Both the position numbers and the translations under genes were made by a program. The notes under the pieces are model-generated. The model saw nothing but the letters and a program-made list of their open reading frames with translations. It was not told the DNA's origin and did no database searches. Below are positions 1 to 6,494 of a stretch of 8,242 nt of DNA, piece after piece. The first letter of the stretch is position 1, and each line of letters begins with the position of its first letter. Source of the DNA: an uncultured Paraprevotella sp. GTDB taxonomy: Bacteria > Bacteroidota > Bacteroidia > Bacteroidales > Bacteroidaceae. Location of the stretch: positions 1-8,242 of the forward strand of contig CAJUDC010000116.1 of NCBI GenBank assembly GCA_910584955.1, read 5' to 3'.

Positions 1-35
1 CCGGCCGGAAAGCGCTTTCTGCCCGCTGACTTTTT

Positions 36-68
36 AAAAACCGACCGGCGGAATCCGGCGTTTTTTTT
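36..68 (+). terminator. possible intrinsic terminator of an upstream gene
   Basis: AAAAAC (36-41) can pair with GTTTTT (60-65), and CCGG (45-48) with CCGG (55-58), around a six-base loop, with small bulges between the two helices. A run of eight T (61-68) follows directly. This fits a Rho-independent terminator for a + strand unit ending left of the window. The GC part of the stem is only four pairs plus one possible bulged pair, so the call is moderate. No complete gene lies in positions 1-147. Confidence 0.45.
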
Positions 69-122
69 GTGTATGCAACATATAAAGATATATAAATCGT
101 ATCCAAATAAAAACATTATGAT

Positions 123-130
123 TAAATTTG
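123..130 (+). promoter_or_regulatory. candidate -7 element of the phoH promoter
   Basis: TAAATTTG matches the Bacteroidetes -7 pattern TAnnTTTG. It lies in a strongly A/T-rich stretch (about 61-135) just upstream of the phoH start. Transcription would begin near 137, leaving a leader of only about 10 bases. I see no TTTG about 20 bp upstream (around 99-103), so the -33 half is missing or degenerate and the call stays tentative. Confidence 0.4.
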
Positions 131-147
131 CGGCAAATTAGCACGGA

Positions 148-1173
148 ATGATAGAAAAGCATATTGTACTGGAAGATGTTGACCCGGTGATATTTTACGG
201 TGTCAACAATGTAAACATGCAAATGATCAAGGCACTGTATCCCAAGTTGCGCATCGTGGCCCGGGGCAACGTCATCAAAGTGATGGGTGACGAGGAGGAG
301 ATGTGCGCTTTCGAAGAGAACATCCGGCTGATTGAACAGCACTGCTCCAAATACAACCGTCTGACGGAAGAGGACATCCTGCAACTGGTGAAAGGACAAA
401 AAACGCAGGCCGAAACGACGGAGGGAGCCATCGTGTACAGCGTGGGCGGAAAGCCCGTCACTCCCCGCAGCGAAAACCAGCAGCGTCTGGTGCAGGCCTA
501 TAACGAAAACGACATGCTGTTCGCCATCGGGCCGGCCGGTTCGGGAAAGACGTATATAGCCATCGCCTTGGCCGTAAGAGCTTTGAAGAACAAAGAAATA
601 CGCCGAATCATCCTAAGCCGCCCCGCCGTAGAGGCCGGAGAAAAACTGGGATTCCTGCCCGGCGACATGAAAGACAAGATCGACCCGTATCTGCAACCGC
701 TGTACGATGCTCTGGGAGACATGATTCCGGCTGCCAAACTACAGGAATACATGGAACAACAAGTGATTCAGATTGCTCCGCTGGCTTTCATGCGCGGACG
801 CACGCTGAACGACGCCGTAGTGATACTGGACGAAGCGCAGAACACCACACCGGCGCAGCTCAAGATGTTCCTCACGCGTATGGGGACGAACACCAAGATG
901 ATCGTTACCGGCGACCAGACACAGATCGACCTCCCGCCCTCGCAGCATTCGGGGCTGGTGGAGGCGCTCCATATATTAAAAGGTGTAAAGGGAATTGCCT
1001 TCGTGTCGATGAATCAAAAGGACATCGTACGTCACAAGCTGGTGACCCGAATTGTAGAAGCGTACGGCAGGCACGACAGCCGGAAAGCCGAAGAACGCAA
1101 GACACACAAGAACGAACCGGCACAAAAAGACACCATCGTATTCCCCGACTTACAGGGCATGGGCGATAACTGA
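148..1173 (+). CDS. phoH: PhoH-family P-loop ATPase (PhoH/YbeZ-like)
   Basis: Complete 341-residue protein of the PhoH-like family: cytoplasmic ATPases linked to RNA metabolism and often associated genetically with the endoribonuclease YbeY. Visible motifs are Walker A GPAGSGKT (128-135), the family motif GFLPGD (168-173), Walker B VVILDEAQN (224-232) and TGDQTQIDLP (254-263). The N-terminal part (about 1-100) looks like the small domain that precedes the ATPase core in YbeZ-type members. The C-terminus from about 308 is charged and probably disordered. Start 148 is the first possible one, because an in-frame TAG lies at 139-141 with no start codon between. Known: PhoH was first described as phosphate-starvation inducible in E. 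coli, but nothing here shows phosphate control. A ybeY gene is not visible. The 46-bp gap to purC has no terminator, so co-transcription with purC is possible. Confidence 0.93.
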   Translation: MIEKHIVLEDVDPVIFYGVNNVNMQMIKALYPKLRIVARGNVIKVMGDEEEMCAFEENIRLIEQHCSKYNRLTEEDILQLVKGQKTQAETTEGAIVYSVGGKPVTPRSENQQRLVQAYNENDMLFAIGPAGSGKTYIAIALAVRALKNKEIRRIILSRPAVEAGEKLGFLPGDMKDKIDPYLQPLYDALGDMIPAAKLQEYMEQQVIQIAPLAFMRGRTLNDAVVILDEAQNTTPAQLKMFLTRMGTNTKMIVTGDQTQIDLPPSQHSGLVEALHILKGVKGIAFVSMNQKDIVRHKLVTRIVEAYGRHDSRKAEERKTHKNEPAQKDTIVFPDLQGMGDN

Positions 1174-1219
1174 CCCCTTCCCGACATAACCGTTCCTCCG
1201 AACACATAAATTTAATTAT

Positions 1220-2167
1220 ATGAAAGCTTTAATTCAAACCGATTTTCATTTCCTGGAACAAAGCAGTGTGTATCACGGCAAAGTGCGCGACGTATATACC
1301 ATCAACGACGAACTGATGGTGATGGTGGCAACCGACCGCATTTCCGCTTTCGACGTCATCCTGCCTAAGGGAATCCCGTTCAAAGGACAAGTGCTCAACC
1401 AGATTGCAGCCCGGTTCCTGGATGCCACCGCCGATATTGTCCCCAACTGGAAACTGGCTACCCCCGACCCGATGGTGACGGTCGGACTGAAATGCGAAGG
1501 ATTCCGTGTGGAAATGATCATCCGGGGCTATCTCACCGGATCGGCCTGGCGCGAATACAAAAACGGATGCCGCGAGCTGTGCGGAGTGAAACTCCCCGAA
1601 GGCATGCGCGAGAATGAGAAATTCCCGCATCCCATCATTACCCCTACGACCAAAGCCGACGCCGGACACGACGAGAACATCTCCAAAGAAGAGATCATCG
1701 CCCAGGGTATCGTGAGCAAAGAGGACTACGAACAGATGGAACAATACACGTACGCCCTGTTTGCGCGCGGCACGGAAATGGCAGCGGAAAAAGGCCTGAT
1801 ACTGGTAGACACCAAGTACGAATTCGGTAAAAAAGACGGCAAGATCTATCTGATAGACGAAATCCACACCCCTGACTCCAGCCGTTATTTCTACGCCGAA
1901 GGCTACCGGGAGAAATTCGAAAAAGGAGAACCGCAGAAACAACTGTCCAAAGAGTTTGTACGCCAATGGCTGATCGACCACCATTTTATGGGACAGAAAG
2001 GCCAACAGGTGCCTGAAATGACCGACGATTACGTGAACAGCGTATCGGAACGCTACATCGAACTGTACGAAGGCATCGTAGGCGAACCGTTCCGCAAGGC
2101 CGACGAACAGGACGACCTGGCCGGACGCATCGAAAAGAACGTGACGACGTATCTGCAAAACCGATAA
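1220..2167 (+). CDS. purC: phosphoribosylaminoimidazole-succinocarboxamide (SAICAR) synthase
   Basis: Complete 315-residue PurC. It joins CAIR and aspartate at the cost of ATP to give SAICAR, a late step of de novo purine (IMP) synthesis in the cytoplasm. Visible family motifs: GKVRD (20-24) in the nucleotide-binding N-terminus, TDRISAFD (38-45), IIRGYLTGSAW (100-110), LVDTKYEFG (195-203) and IDEIHTPDSSRYF (212-224). At 315 residues it is the long form, compared with about 237 in E. coli PurC. The start has an A/T-rich upstream stretch (1206-1219) and no Shine-Dalgarno, as expected in Bacteroidetes. Its stop TAA shares one base with the ATG of the next gene (TAATG, 2165-2169), which suggests translational coupling. 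A second purine gene, purM, lies 4.3 kb downstream in a separate unit. Confidence 0.97.
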   Translation: MKALIQTDFHFLEQSSVYHGKVRDVYTINDELMVMVATDRISAFDVILPKGIPFKGQVLNQIAARFLDATADIVPNWKLATPDPMVTVGLKCEGFRVEMIIRGYLTGSAWREYKNGCRELCGVKLPEGMRENEKFPHPIITPTTKADAGHDENISKEEIIAQGIVSKEDYEQMEQYTYALFARGTEMAAEKGLILVDTKYEFGKKDGKIYLIDEIHTPDSSRYFYAEGYREKFEKGEPQKQLSKEFVRQWLIDHHFMGQKGQQVPEMTDDYVNSVSERYIELYEGIVGEPFRKADEQDDLAGRIEKNVTTYLQNR

Positions 2168-2901
2168 TGTACGCACAGGAAAAGATAAAGCCATACAAGG
2201 GAAACCGCCATAAGCGTGAGCAGGTGGAACAGATGTTCAACAACATCGCTCACTCTTATGACGTGTTGAACCATTCGCTTTCACTCGGCATCGACCGCAT
2301 CTGGCGGCGACGGGCCATAGACCGGCTGAAACCGTTCGCACCCCAACGGATACTGGACATCGCTACGGGCACCGGTGACTTTGCCATATTGGCCGCCCGG
2401 CGCTTGCATCCGCAATCTATTATCGGTGCGGACATATCGGAAGGTATGATGGACATCGGACGGCGCAAAGTGGCGGCACAGGGACTGGAGAATATCATCC
2501 GCTTTCAGCGTGAAGACTGCTCCCGCCTGGGCTTTTCCGACAATTCGTTCGACGCCGTCACGGTGGCTTACGGCGTACGCAACTTCGAGCATCTGGACCA
2601 AGGGCTGTCCGAAATATGCCGTGTGCTGACGCCCGGCGGACACTTGCTCATACTGGAGCTATGCACCCCGAACCGCTTTCCGATGAAGCAGCTGTTCGGG
2701 ATTTACGCCCGCCTGGTCATGCCGCTTATCGGACACTTTATCTCGCGGGATTCATCGGCATACACCTATCTGCCAGCTACGATGGCCGCTTTTCCGCAAG
2801 GCGAAGTGATGCAGGGAATCCTGCGGCACGCCGGTTTTCGGGAAGTGGTATTCAAACGCCTCACTTTCGGTATCTGCACGCTCTATTTAGCAACCAAGTA
2901 A
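2167..2901 (+). CDS. ubiE: demethylmenaquinone / ubiquinone-pathway C-methyltransferase (MenG/UbiE)
   Basis: Complete 244-residue SAM-dependent methyltransferase of the UbiE/MenG family. The family-specific N-terminal block YDVLNHSLSLG...W lies at 31-46. SAM-binding motif I, DIATGTGD, is at 64-71. The second family signature RVLTPGGHLLILE is at 152-164, and the C-terminal YLP...FP block is at 201-210. Known: the family methylates the quinone ring of demethylmenaquinone and, in ubiquinone makers, also a benzoquinol intermediate. Inference: Bacteroidales use menaquinone, so MenG activity (last step of menaquinone synthesis) is the likely role, on a membrane-bound lipid substrate. The start overlaps the purC stop by one base, and aroE follows after 11 bp. 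An alternative start further inside would lose conserved N-terminal residues, so 2167 is preferred. Confidence 0.95.
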   Translation: MYAQEKIKPYKGNRHKREQVEQMFNNIAHSYDVLNHSLSLGIDRIWRRRAIDRLKPFAPQRILDIATGTGDFAILAARRLHPQSIIGADISEGMMDIGRRKVAAQGLENIIRFQREDCSRLGFSDNSFDAVTVAYGVRNFEHLDQGLSEICRVLTPGGHLLILELCTPNRFPMKQLFGIYARLVMPLIGHFISRDSSAYTYLPATMAAFPQGEVMQGILRHAGFREVVFKRLTFGICTLYLATK

Positions 2902-2912
2902 CACTTTGTCTT

Positions 2913-3659
2913 ATGGACCAATACGGCCTTATCGGTTATCCGCTCCGTCATTCGTTCTCAATGAGTTTCTTCAATGAGAAATTCAAAAATGAGAAAAGAG
3001 ACGCCGAATACCTGAACTTTGAGATTCCCTCCGTCGCACATCTGCCCGAGATCATCGCCGCCCATCCGCATCTGCACGGCCTCAACGTAACGATTCCTTA
3101 TAAGGAACAGGTCATCCCCTATCTGGATGAACTGAGCGAAGAAGCCCGCAGCATAGGGGCGGTGAACGTGATCCGTATCACCCGCACACACGACCGTACG
3201 TATCTGAAAGGATTCAATTCCGACATCATCGGATTCACCCGCTCGCTGGAAGGCCTGCTGGAGCCTCATCACCGGAAAGCCCTGATCCTGGGTACCGGCG
3301 GTGCCTCGAAAGCCGTACGCCACGGACTGGAACGGCTGGGACTGGCCTATAAATTCGTCAGCCGCAGGGAACAACCGGGTATGCTGACGTACGAACAGAT
3401 AACTCCCGAAATCATTCGGGAATACGAAGTCATCGTCAACTGTACCCCTTGCGGCATGTATCCGCATTGCGAAGAAGCCCCGGCATTGCCTTATGAGGCG
3501 ATGAACAGTAATAACCTGCTTTACGATCTGATCTACAATCCCGATCAGACGCTTTTCATGCGTAAAGGCGCCCAAGCGGGAGCAACGACGAAAAACGGTC
3601 TGGAGATGCTTTTGCTGCAAGCTTATGCGAGTTGGGAATTCTGGCAGTCGGAAACATGA
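2913..3659 (+). CDS. aroE: shikimate dehydrogenase (NADP+)
   Basis: Complete 248-residue AroE, which reduces 3-dehydroshikimate to shikimate in the route to chorismate. Shikimate-binding serines sit in PLRHSFS (S14, S16). The catalytic lysine is K64 in LNVTIPYK (57-64), with N85, and the catalytic aspartate is D104 in GFNSD. The nucleotide loop is GTGGAS (127-132), and SRR (150-152) stands where E. coli AroE has the phosphate-binding NRT. Conserved late motifs are NCTPCGMYP (176-184), YDLIYNP (204-210) and NGLEMLLLQA (228-237). It is slightly shorter than E. coli AroE (272). The reading frame extends upstream to 2616 inside ubiE, but the AroE fold begins at the 2913 ATG (MDQYGLIGYP), so the longer start is rejected. 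It overlaps the next gene by ATGA (3656-3659). Chorismate also feeds menaquinone, a loose link to the preceding menG. Confidence 0.96.
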   Translation: MDQYGLIGYPLRHSFSMSFFNEKFKNEKRDAEYLNFEIPSVAHLPEIIAAHPHLHGLNVTIPYKEQVIPYLDELSEEARSIGAVNVIRITRTHDRTYLKGFNSDIIGFTRSLEGLLEPHHRKALILGTGGASKAVRHGLERLGLAYKFVSRREQPGMLTYEQITPEIIREYEVIVNCTPCGMYPHCEEAPALPYEAMNSNNLLYDLIYNPDQTLFMRKGAQAGATTKNGLEMLLLQAYASWEFWQSET

Positions 3660-4675
3660 AACGCCGTCGAATCCTCCGGTTGCGTCCACCGCATATCATT
3701 GCCGCACTGCTCGGCGTCAGCCTGCTGCTGACTGCGGCCGGCGCCCTGTATTTACAGGATTTCGCACTGAAAGCGTCGGGGAATCTGCGCGGTAAGGACC
3801 TGCCGGCATCCTATACCTATATAAAAGAAACGTATCCGTGGATACGTCCTTGGCTCGACAGTTTGCAATCCCACCGCGCATTGCGCGATACGTTCGTCAG
3901 CGCCGAAAACGGCATCCGCCTTCATGCCTTATATGCGGAAGCCGTCCATCCCACGCCCTATACAGCCGTCATCGTACACGGTTATACGGACAATGCCGTG
4001 CGCATGCTCCATATCGGTTATCTCTATCATCACGACTTGCAATACAACATCCTGCTGCCCGACCTGCGCTATTCCGGTCTAAGTGACGGTACTCATCTGC
4101 AAATGGGATGGCTGGACCGCCTGGACGTACTGCGCTGGATGCAGACGGCATACAGCCGTTTCTCCCGAGAGGATCACGAGGCCCGGATCGTCGTACACGG
4201 CATATCCATGGGAGGTGCCACCACCGTCTGCGTAAGCGGTGAGCCGCAAGAGTCGTATGTACGTTGCTTTGTGGAAGACTGCGGCTTCACCAGCGTCTGG
4301 GACGAGTTCGAAGGAGAATTGCGCCAACAGTTCCGTCTGCCGGCCTTTCCGTTGCTCTATACGGCGGACTATCTGACCCGCTGGCGCTACGGATGGGGAT
4401 TCCGCGAAGCATCCGCCTGCCGGCAAATCGTCAAATGCACCCTGCCTATGCTTTTCATCCACGGTGACAAAGATACGTTCGTACCTACATGGATGGCAGA
4501 CAGCTTGTACGCCGCCAAACCCGGTACCAAAGAATTATGGAAAACAGCCGGCGTGGGACACGCCTCCTCCTACCGTACCTATCCTCATAAATATACTGAA
4601 AAAGTGAGAACGTTTGTAAGCAAATACATGACGAATGCGGAAAAAGACGTATCTTGCTCCCCTCAAAATCAGTAG
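3656..4675 (+). CDS. membrane-anchored alpha/beta hydrolase (YqkD-like)
   Basis: Complete protein of 339 residues. A basic N-terminus (MKRRR) is followed by one hydrophobic segment (about 13-34), a likely membrane anchor or uncleaved signal. The rest is an alpha/beta hydrolase domain. The oxyanion-side motif VHGY is at 107-110, the nucleophile elbow GISMG at 182-186 with S184, the probable acid D273 in HGDKDTFVP (269-277), and the probable base H302 in VGHASS. The triad therefore looks intact. The overall pattern resembles Bacillus YqkD-type hydrolases, from memory of the family. The substrate is unknown: esterase, peptidase or thioesterase activity cannot be separated from sequence. Start 3656 is chosen because it gives the ATGA overlap with aroE and begins just before the basic/hydrophobic signal; a start at 3632 would add eight unsupported residues. 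The TPM gene follows after 2 bp. Confidence 0.88.
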   Translation: MKRRRILRLRPPHIIAALLGVSLLLTAAGALYLQDFALKASGNLRGKDLPASYTYIKETYPWIRPWLDSLQSHRALRDTFVSAENGIRLHALYAEAVHPTPYTAVIVHGYTDNAVRMLHIGYLYHHDLQYNILLPDLRYSGLSDGTHLQMGWLDRLDVLRWMQTAYSRFSREDHEARIVVHGISMGGATTVCVSGEPQESYVRCFVEDCGFTSVWDEFEGELRQQFRLPAFPLLYTADYLTRWRYGWGFREASACRQIVKCTLPMLFIHGDKDTFVPTWMADSLYAAKPGTKELWKTAGVGHASSYRTYPHKYTEKVRTFVSKYMTNAEKDVSCSPQNQ

Positions 4676-4677
4676 TT

Positions 4678-5607
4678 ATGAAGAAACGAATTCTTTTCCC
4701 ACTATTGGCTTTCTTTGGCCTCCAAGGGGCCAAAGCGGGTATCTATACCCCGGAAAGCCTTCCTATTCCTTACCTAAAGGATAAAAATCATTATGTAAGT
4801 AACCCTGACCGATTGCTGTCAGCCTCAGCCGAAGCCCGCATCAACACCCTGCTGCAACGCCTGGAAAAAGAAAAAGGAGTACAGACACTCGTCGCCATCG
4901 TTGAAAATGTGGAAGGCGGCGATTGCTATGAATTCGCCATCACTTTGGGCAACAAGCTGAAAATCGGCAACCGAAACAACACAGGACTGATCATCCTGGT
5001 GGTGGCCAAAGACCGTTGTTACCAGATTCTGACCGGTGAAGGCCTGGAGGGAACGCTCCCCGACGCCATCTGCCGGCGCATCGAGAATCGGGAAATGGTG
5101 CCGCATCTGAAAAACGGGAATTGGGACGCCGCCCTGACGCGAACGGTAGAAGCGGTATGTGCCACAATCCTTAAAGACGAAAGCCTGCTGTCGTCGGGAA
5201 CGAAAGTTGTCGCTCCCCGCGACCTGCGCACACCGGCACTCGTCTTCCTGGGCATGCTCCTGTTTCTCGTACCTTTATCCTGGTATTGGAGCCGGCGAAA
5301 GAACGCCTGCCCCAGATGCGGCAAGCATCATGTGAAGCGTACCGGAACCACACGAAGCGTCCGTTCCCGCAAAGGCTTTATCCGCTATACCGACACGTAT
5401 CATTGTCCCGACTGCGGACACACTTACACACGCCATCGTGACGAACCGAATGATCACGGCACCGGTTTCGGCGGTTTCTATCCTCCTTTGGGAGGTTTCT
5501 TCGGTTCCCGACGGGGCGGTGGCTTCGGAGGAGGTTTCGGTGGCGGAGGCGGCGGAATCTTCGGAGGAGGCAGTTTCGGAGGCGGAGGTTCCGGCGGAAA
5601 ATTCTGA
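4678..5607 (+). CDS. TPM-domain membrane protein with zinc ribbon and Gly/Phe-rich tail (YgcG family)
   Basis: Complete 309-residue protein. Order of parts: signal peptide (about 1-20, cleavage likely after AKA), TPM_phosphatase domain (about 38-165, with LVAIVENVEG, NNTGLIILVVAKD and ILTGEGLEGTLPD), a transmembrane helix (about 185-205) with basic SRRK after it, a C4 zinc ribbon (CPRC 211-214 and CPDC 243-246), and a Gly/Phe/Ser-rich tail (about 262-309). The predicted topology puts the TPM domain outside the cytoplasmic membrane and the zinc ribbon and tail inside. Known: TPM (Psb32/YgcG-type) domains include acid phosphatases and photosystem repair factors, and bacterial members often sit beside lemA, as here. 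The function is unproven. The start at 4678 lies 2 bp after the hydrolase stop and opens a classic signal peptide. It is the last gene before a strong terminator. Confidence 0.9.
   Translation: MKKRILFPLLAFFGLQGAKAGIYTPESLPIPYLKDKNHYVSNPDRLLSASAEARINTLLQRLEKEKGVQTLVAIVENVEGGDCYEFAITLGNKLKIGNRNNTGLIILVVAKDRCYQILTGEGLEGTLPDAICRRIENREMVPHLKNGNWDAALTRTVEAVCATILKDESLLSSGTKVVAPRDLRTPALVFLGMLLFLVPLSWYWSRRKNACPRCGKHHVKRTGTTRSVRSRKGFIRYTDTYHCPDCGHTYTRHRDEPNDHGTGFGGFYPPLGGFFGSRRGGGFGGGFGGGGGGIFGGGSFGGGGSGGKF
5461..5604 (+). repeat. Gly/Phe-rich low-complexity coding tract
   Basis: This tract encodes residues 262-309 of the TPM protein. It is built from short GGF, GGGF and GGGS-like units rich in ggcggaggt/ggaggcggt triplet variants. 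It is G-rich on the + strand, stays in frame to the stop, and ends SGGKF. Such tails are common on bacterial TPM/YgcG proteins. The imperfect repeats could vary in number between strains by slippage. Confidence 0.8.
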
Positions 5608-5608
5608 T

Positions 5609-5645
5609 AATAAGGAGGGAGCTCATTCCCTCCTTATTTATTTTC
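5609..5645 (+). terminator. strong intrinsic terminator after the TPM gene
   Basis: A perfect 10-bp inverted repeat, TAAGGAGGGA (5611-5620) with TCCCTCCTTA (5627-5636), has a six-base loop GCTCAT. It extends by two A-T pairs (5609-5610 with 5637-5638). The T-rich stretch TTTATTTTCC follows. The stem begins one base after the TPM stop codon. It marks the end of the purC-to-TPM unit and separates it from lemA. Confidence 0.9.
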
Positions 5646-5710
5646 CTCCCTAACCGCTTTGACATTTCCAGCGTTCCTCTTTCAGCCGGAAGCAGCCCTT
5701 AGGCAACCGG

Positions 5711-5752
5711 ACATTCTTTCGATAAGAATGTTAAAAAAAGATGTTATTCTTT
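5711..5752 (+). promoter_or_regulatory. intergenic dyad with an alternative pairing partner
   Basis: ACATTCTT (5711-5718) and AAGAATGT (5724-5731) form a perfect 8-bp inverted repeat with a five-base spacer. ATTCTT (5746-5751) could instead pair with AAGAAT (5724-5729). The dyad is centred about 95 bp upstream of the predicted lemA transcription start, so it would be an operator-like DNA site unless transcription starts further upstream. It is followed by an A-run, not a T-run, so it is not a + strand terminator. Function is unknown. The rest of the 5646-5800 gap shows nothing else I can support. Confidence 0.35.
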
Positions 5753-5781
5753 ATAATAAAAGCTCCCTGCGTGACAACCTA

Positions 5782-5811
5782 TTGCATTACGGGAAAGAAT
5801 ACATATATTTG
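5782..5811 (+). promoter_or_regulatory. Bacteroidetes-type promoter of lemA
   Basis: TTG (5782-5784) lies 19 bp before TATATTTG (5804-5811), an exact match to the TAnnTTTG -7 pattern. The predicted transcription start is near 5815-5818, giving a leader of about 25 bases before the lemA ATG at 5842. The leader is A/T-rich and has no Shine-Dalgarno, as is usual in this phylum. Confidence 0.75.
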
Positions 5812-5841
5812 CCATGCACAACATTTTAAACAAAGACGATT

Positions 5842-6429
5842 ATGAACATGAAGACTATCACGTATTGGCTGAGCGGAGTGCTCACCATACTGCTTTTAAA
5901 CAGTTGCTCGTACAATTCCATGGTAGAAAAAGACGAGGCGGTATCCAAAGCCTGGAGTAACGTAGAGACCCAATACCAACGGCGGGCCGACCTTATACCG
6001 AATCTGGTAAACACCGTCAAAGGATACGCCAAACACGAAAACGCTACTCTGGAAGCTGTTATTGCCGCCCGTAGCCGTGCGACACAAATCACCATCGATC
6101 CGAACAACCTGACTCCAGAAAAGATCACGGAGTACCAACGGGCACAAGGGGAAATCAGCAACGCATTAGGCAAGCTGCTGGCCATCACCGAGAATTATCC
6201 CGATCTGAAAGCCAACGAGAATTTCTCAGAACTACAGGCGCAGCTGGAAGGAACGGAAAACCGGATCACGGAAGCACGCAAACGCTTTAACGACGCCGTG
6301 CAGGATTACAATACGTATATCCGCTCATTCCCCAACAATCTGTTTGCCGGAATATTCGGCTTCTCCCGAAAAGAGAACTTCAAAGCTGACGCCGGTGCCT
6401 CAAATGCGCCAAACGTACAATTCGATTAG
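5842..6429 (+). CDS. lemA: LemA family lipoprotein
   Basis: Complete 195-residue LemA-family protein. A hydrophobic signal (about 6-18) ends in a lipobox LNSC (19-22), so C22 is the likely lipidated residue and the protein is probably anchored to an envelope membrane facing the periplasm. The family core is clear: KAWSNVETQYQRRADLIPNL (36-55), then VKGYAKHE (59-66), the long helices about 92-160 with AIT.NYPDLKANENF (114-128), and the C-terminal YI.SFP.N..A motif (159-169). Typical LemA proteins are about 180-200 residues, so it is full length. Function of the family is poorly known; some members were first noted for cross-presented or sensor-linked roles, and they often neighbour TPM/YgcG genes, as here. 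A second in-frame ATG at 5848 (M3) is also possible and would not change the mature protein. Confidence 0.93.
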   Translation: MNMKTITYWLSGVLTILLLNSCSYNSMVEKDEAVSKAWSNVETQYQRRADLIPNLVNTVKGYAKHENATLEAVIAARSRATQITIDPNNLTPEKITEYQRAQGEISNALGKLLAITENYPDLKANENFSELQAQLEGTENRITEARKRFNDAVQDYNTYIRSFPNNLFAGIFGFSRKENFKADAGASNAPNVQFD

Positions 6430-6436
6430 CAATTTA

Positions 6437-6468
6437 TTTGCCTGCTCATCGGAAAATCATTACTTTTG
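6437..6468 (+). promoter_or_regulatory. Bacteroidetes-type promoter of purM
   Basis: TTTG (6437-6440) lies exactly 20 bp before TACTTTTG (6461-6468), which matches TAnnTTTG. This is the best promoter in the window. The predicted start is near 6474, giving a leader of about 20 bases before the ATG at 6495. The -33 element lies only seven bases after the lemA stop, and no terminator separates lemA from it, so lemA transcripts may also run into purM. Confidence 0.8.
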
Positions 6469-6494
6469 CAACTTAAACAAAAGTCTTCTTAACT

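Noticed and set aside
1190..1205. GTTC-CTCC-GAAC hairpin between phoH and purC as a terminator
   Set aside because: The stem is only four or five pairs and no T-run follows.
1207..1214. TAAATTTA just before purC as a -7 promoter element
   Set aside because: It misses the final G and would put the transcription start at about the purC start codon. It is better explained as the A/T-rich initiation region.
1229..2194. Long open frame of 321 codons on the minus strand opposite purC
   Set aside because: It mirrors purC, whose family motifs are unmistakable. The minus-strand product has no recognisable domain and looks like a by-product of purC codon use.
2616..2912. Upstream extension of the aroE frame into ubiE
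   Set aside because: The 99 added residues lie out of frame inside ubiE and have no similarity to the AroE fold, which starts at 2913.
2958..3689. 243-codon minus-strand open frame opposite aroE
   Set aside because: aroE on the + strand carries all catalytic motifs. The antisense frame shows no domain.
5438..5653. 71-codon + strand open frame overlapping the end of the TPM gene
   Set aside because: It is a frame shadow of the Gly-rich tract, runs through the terminator hairpin and has no domain.
5659..5664. TTGACA as a sigma70-like -35 box
   Set aside because: No TATAAT-like box lies about 17 bp downstream, and this promoter type is not the norm in Bacteroidetes.
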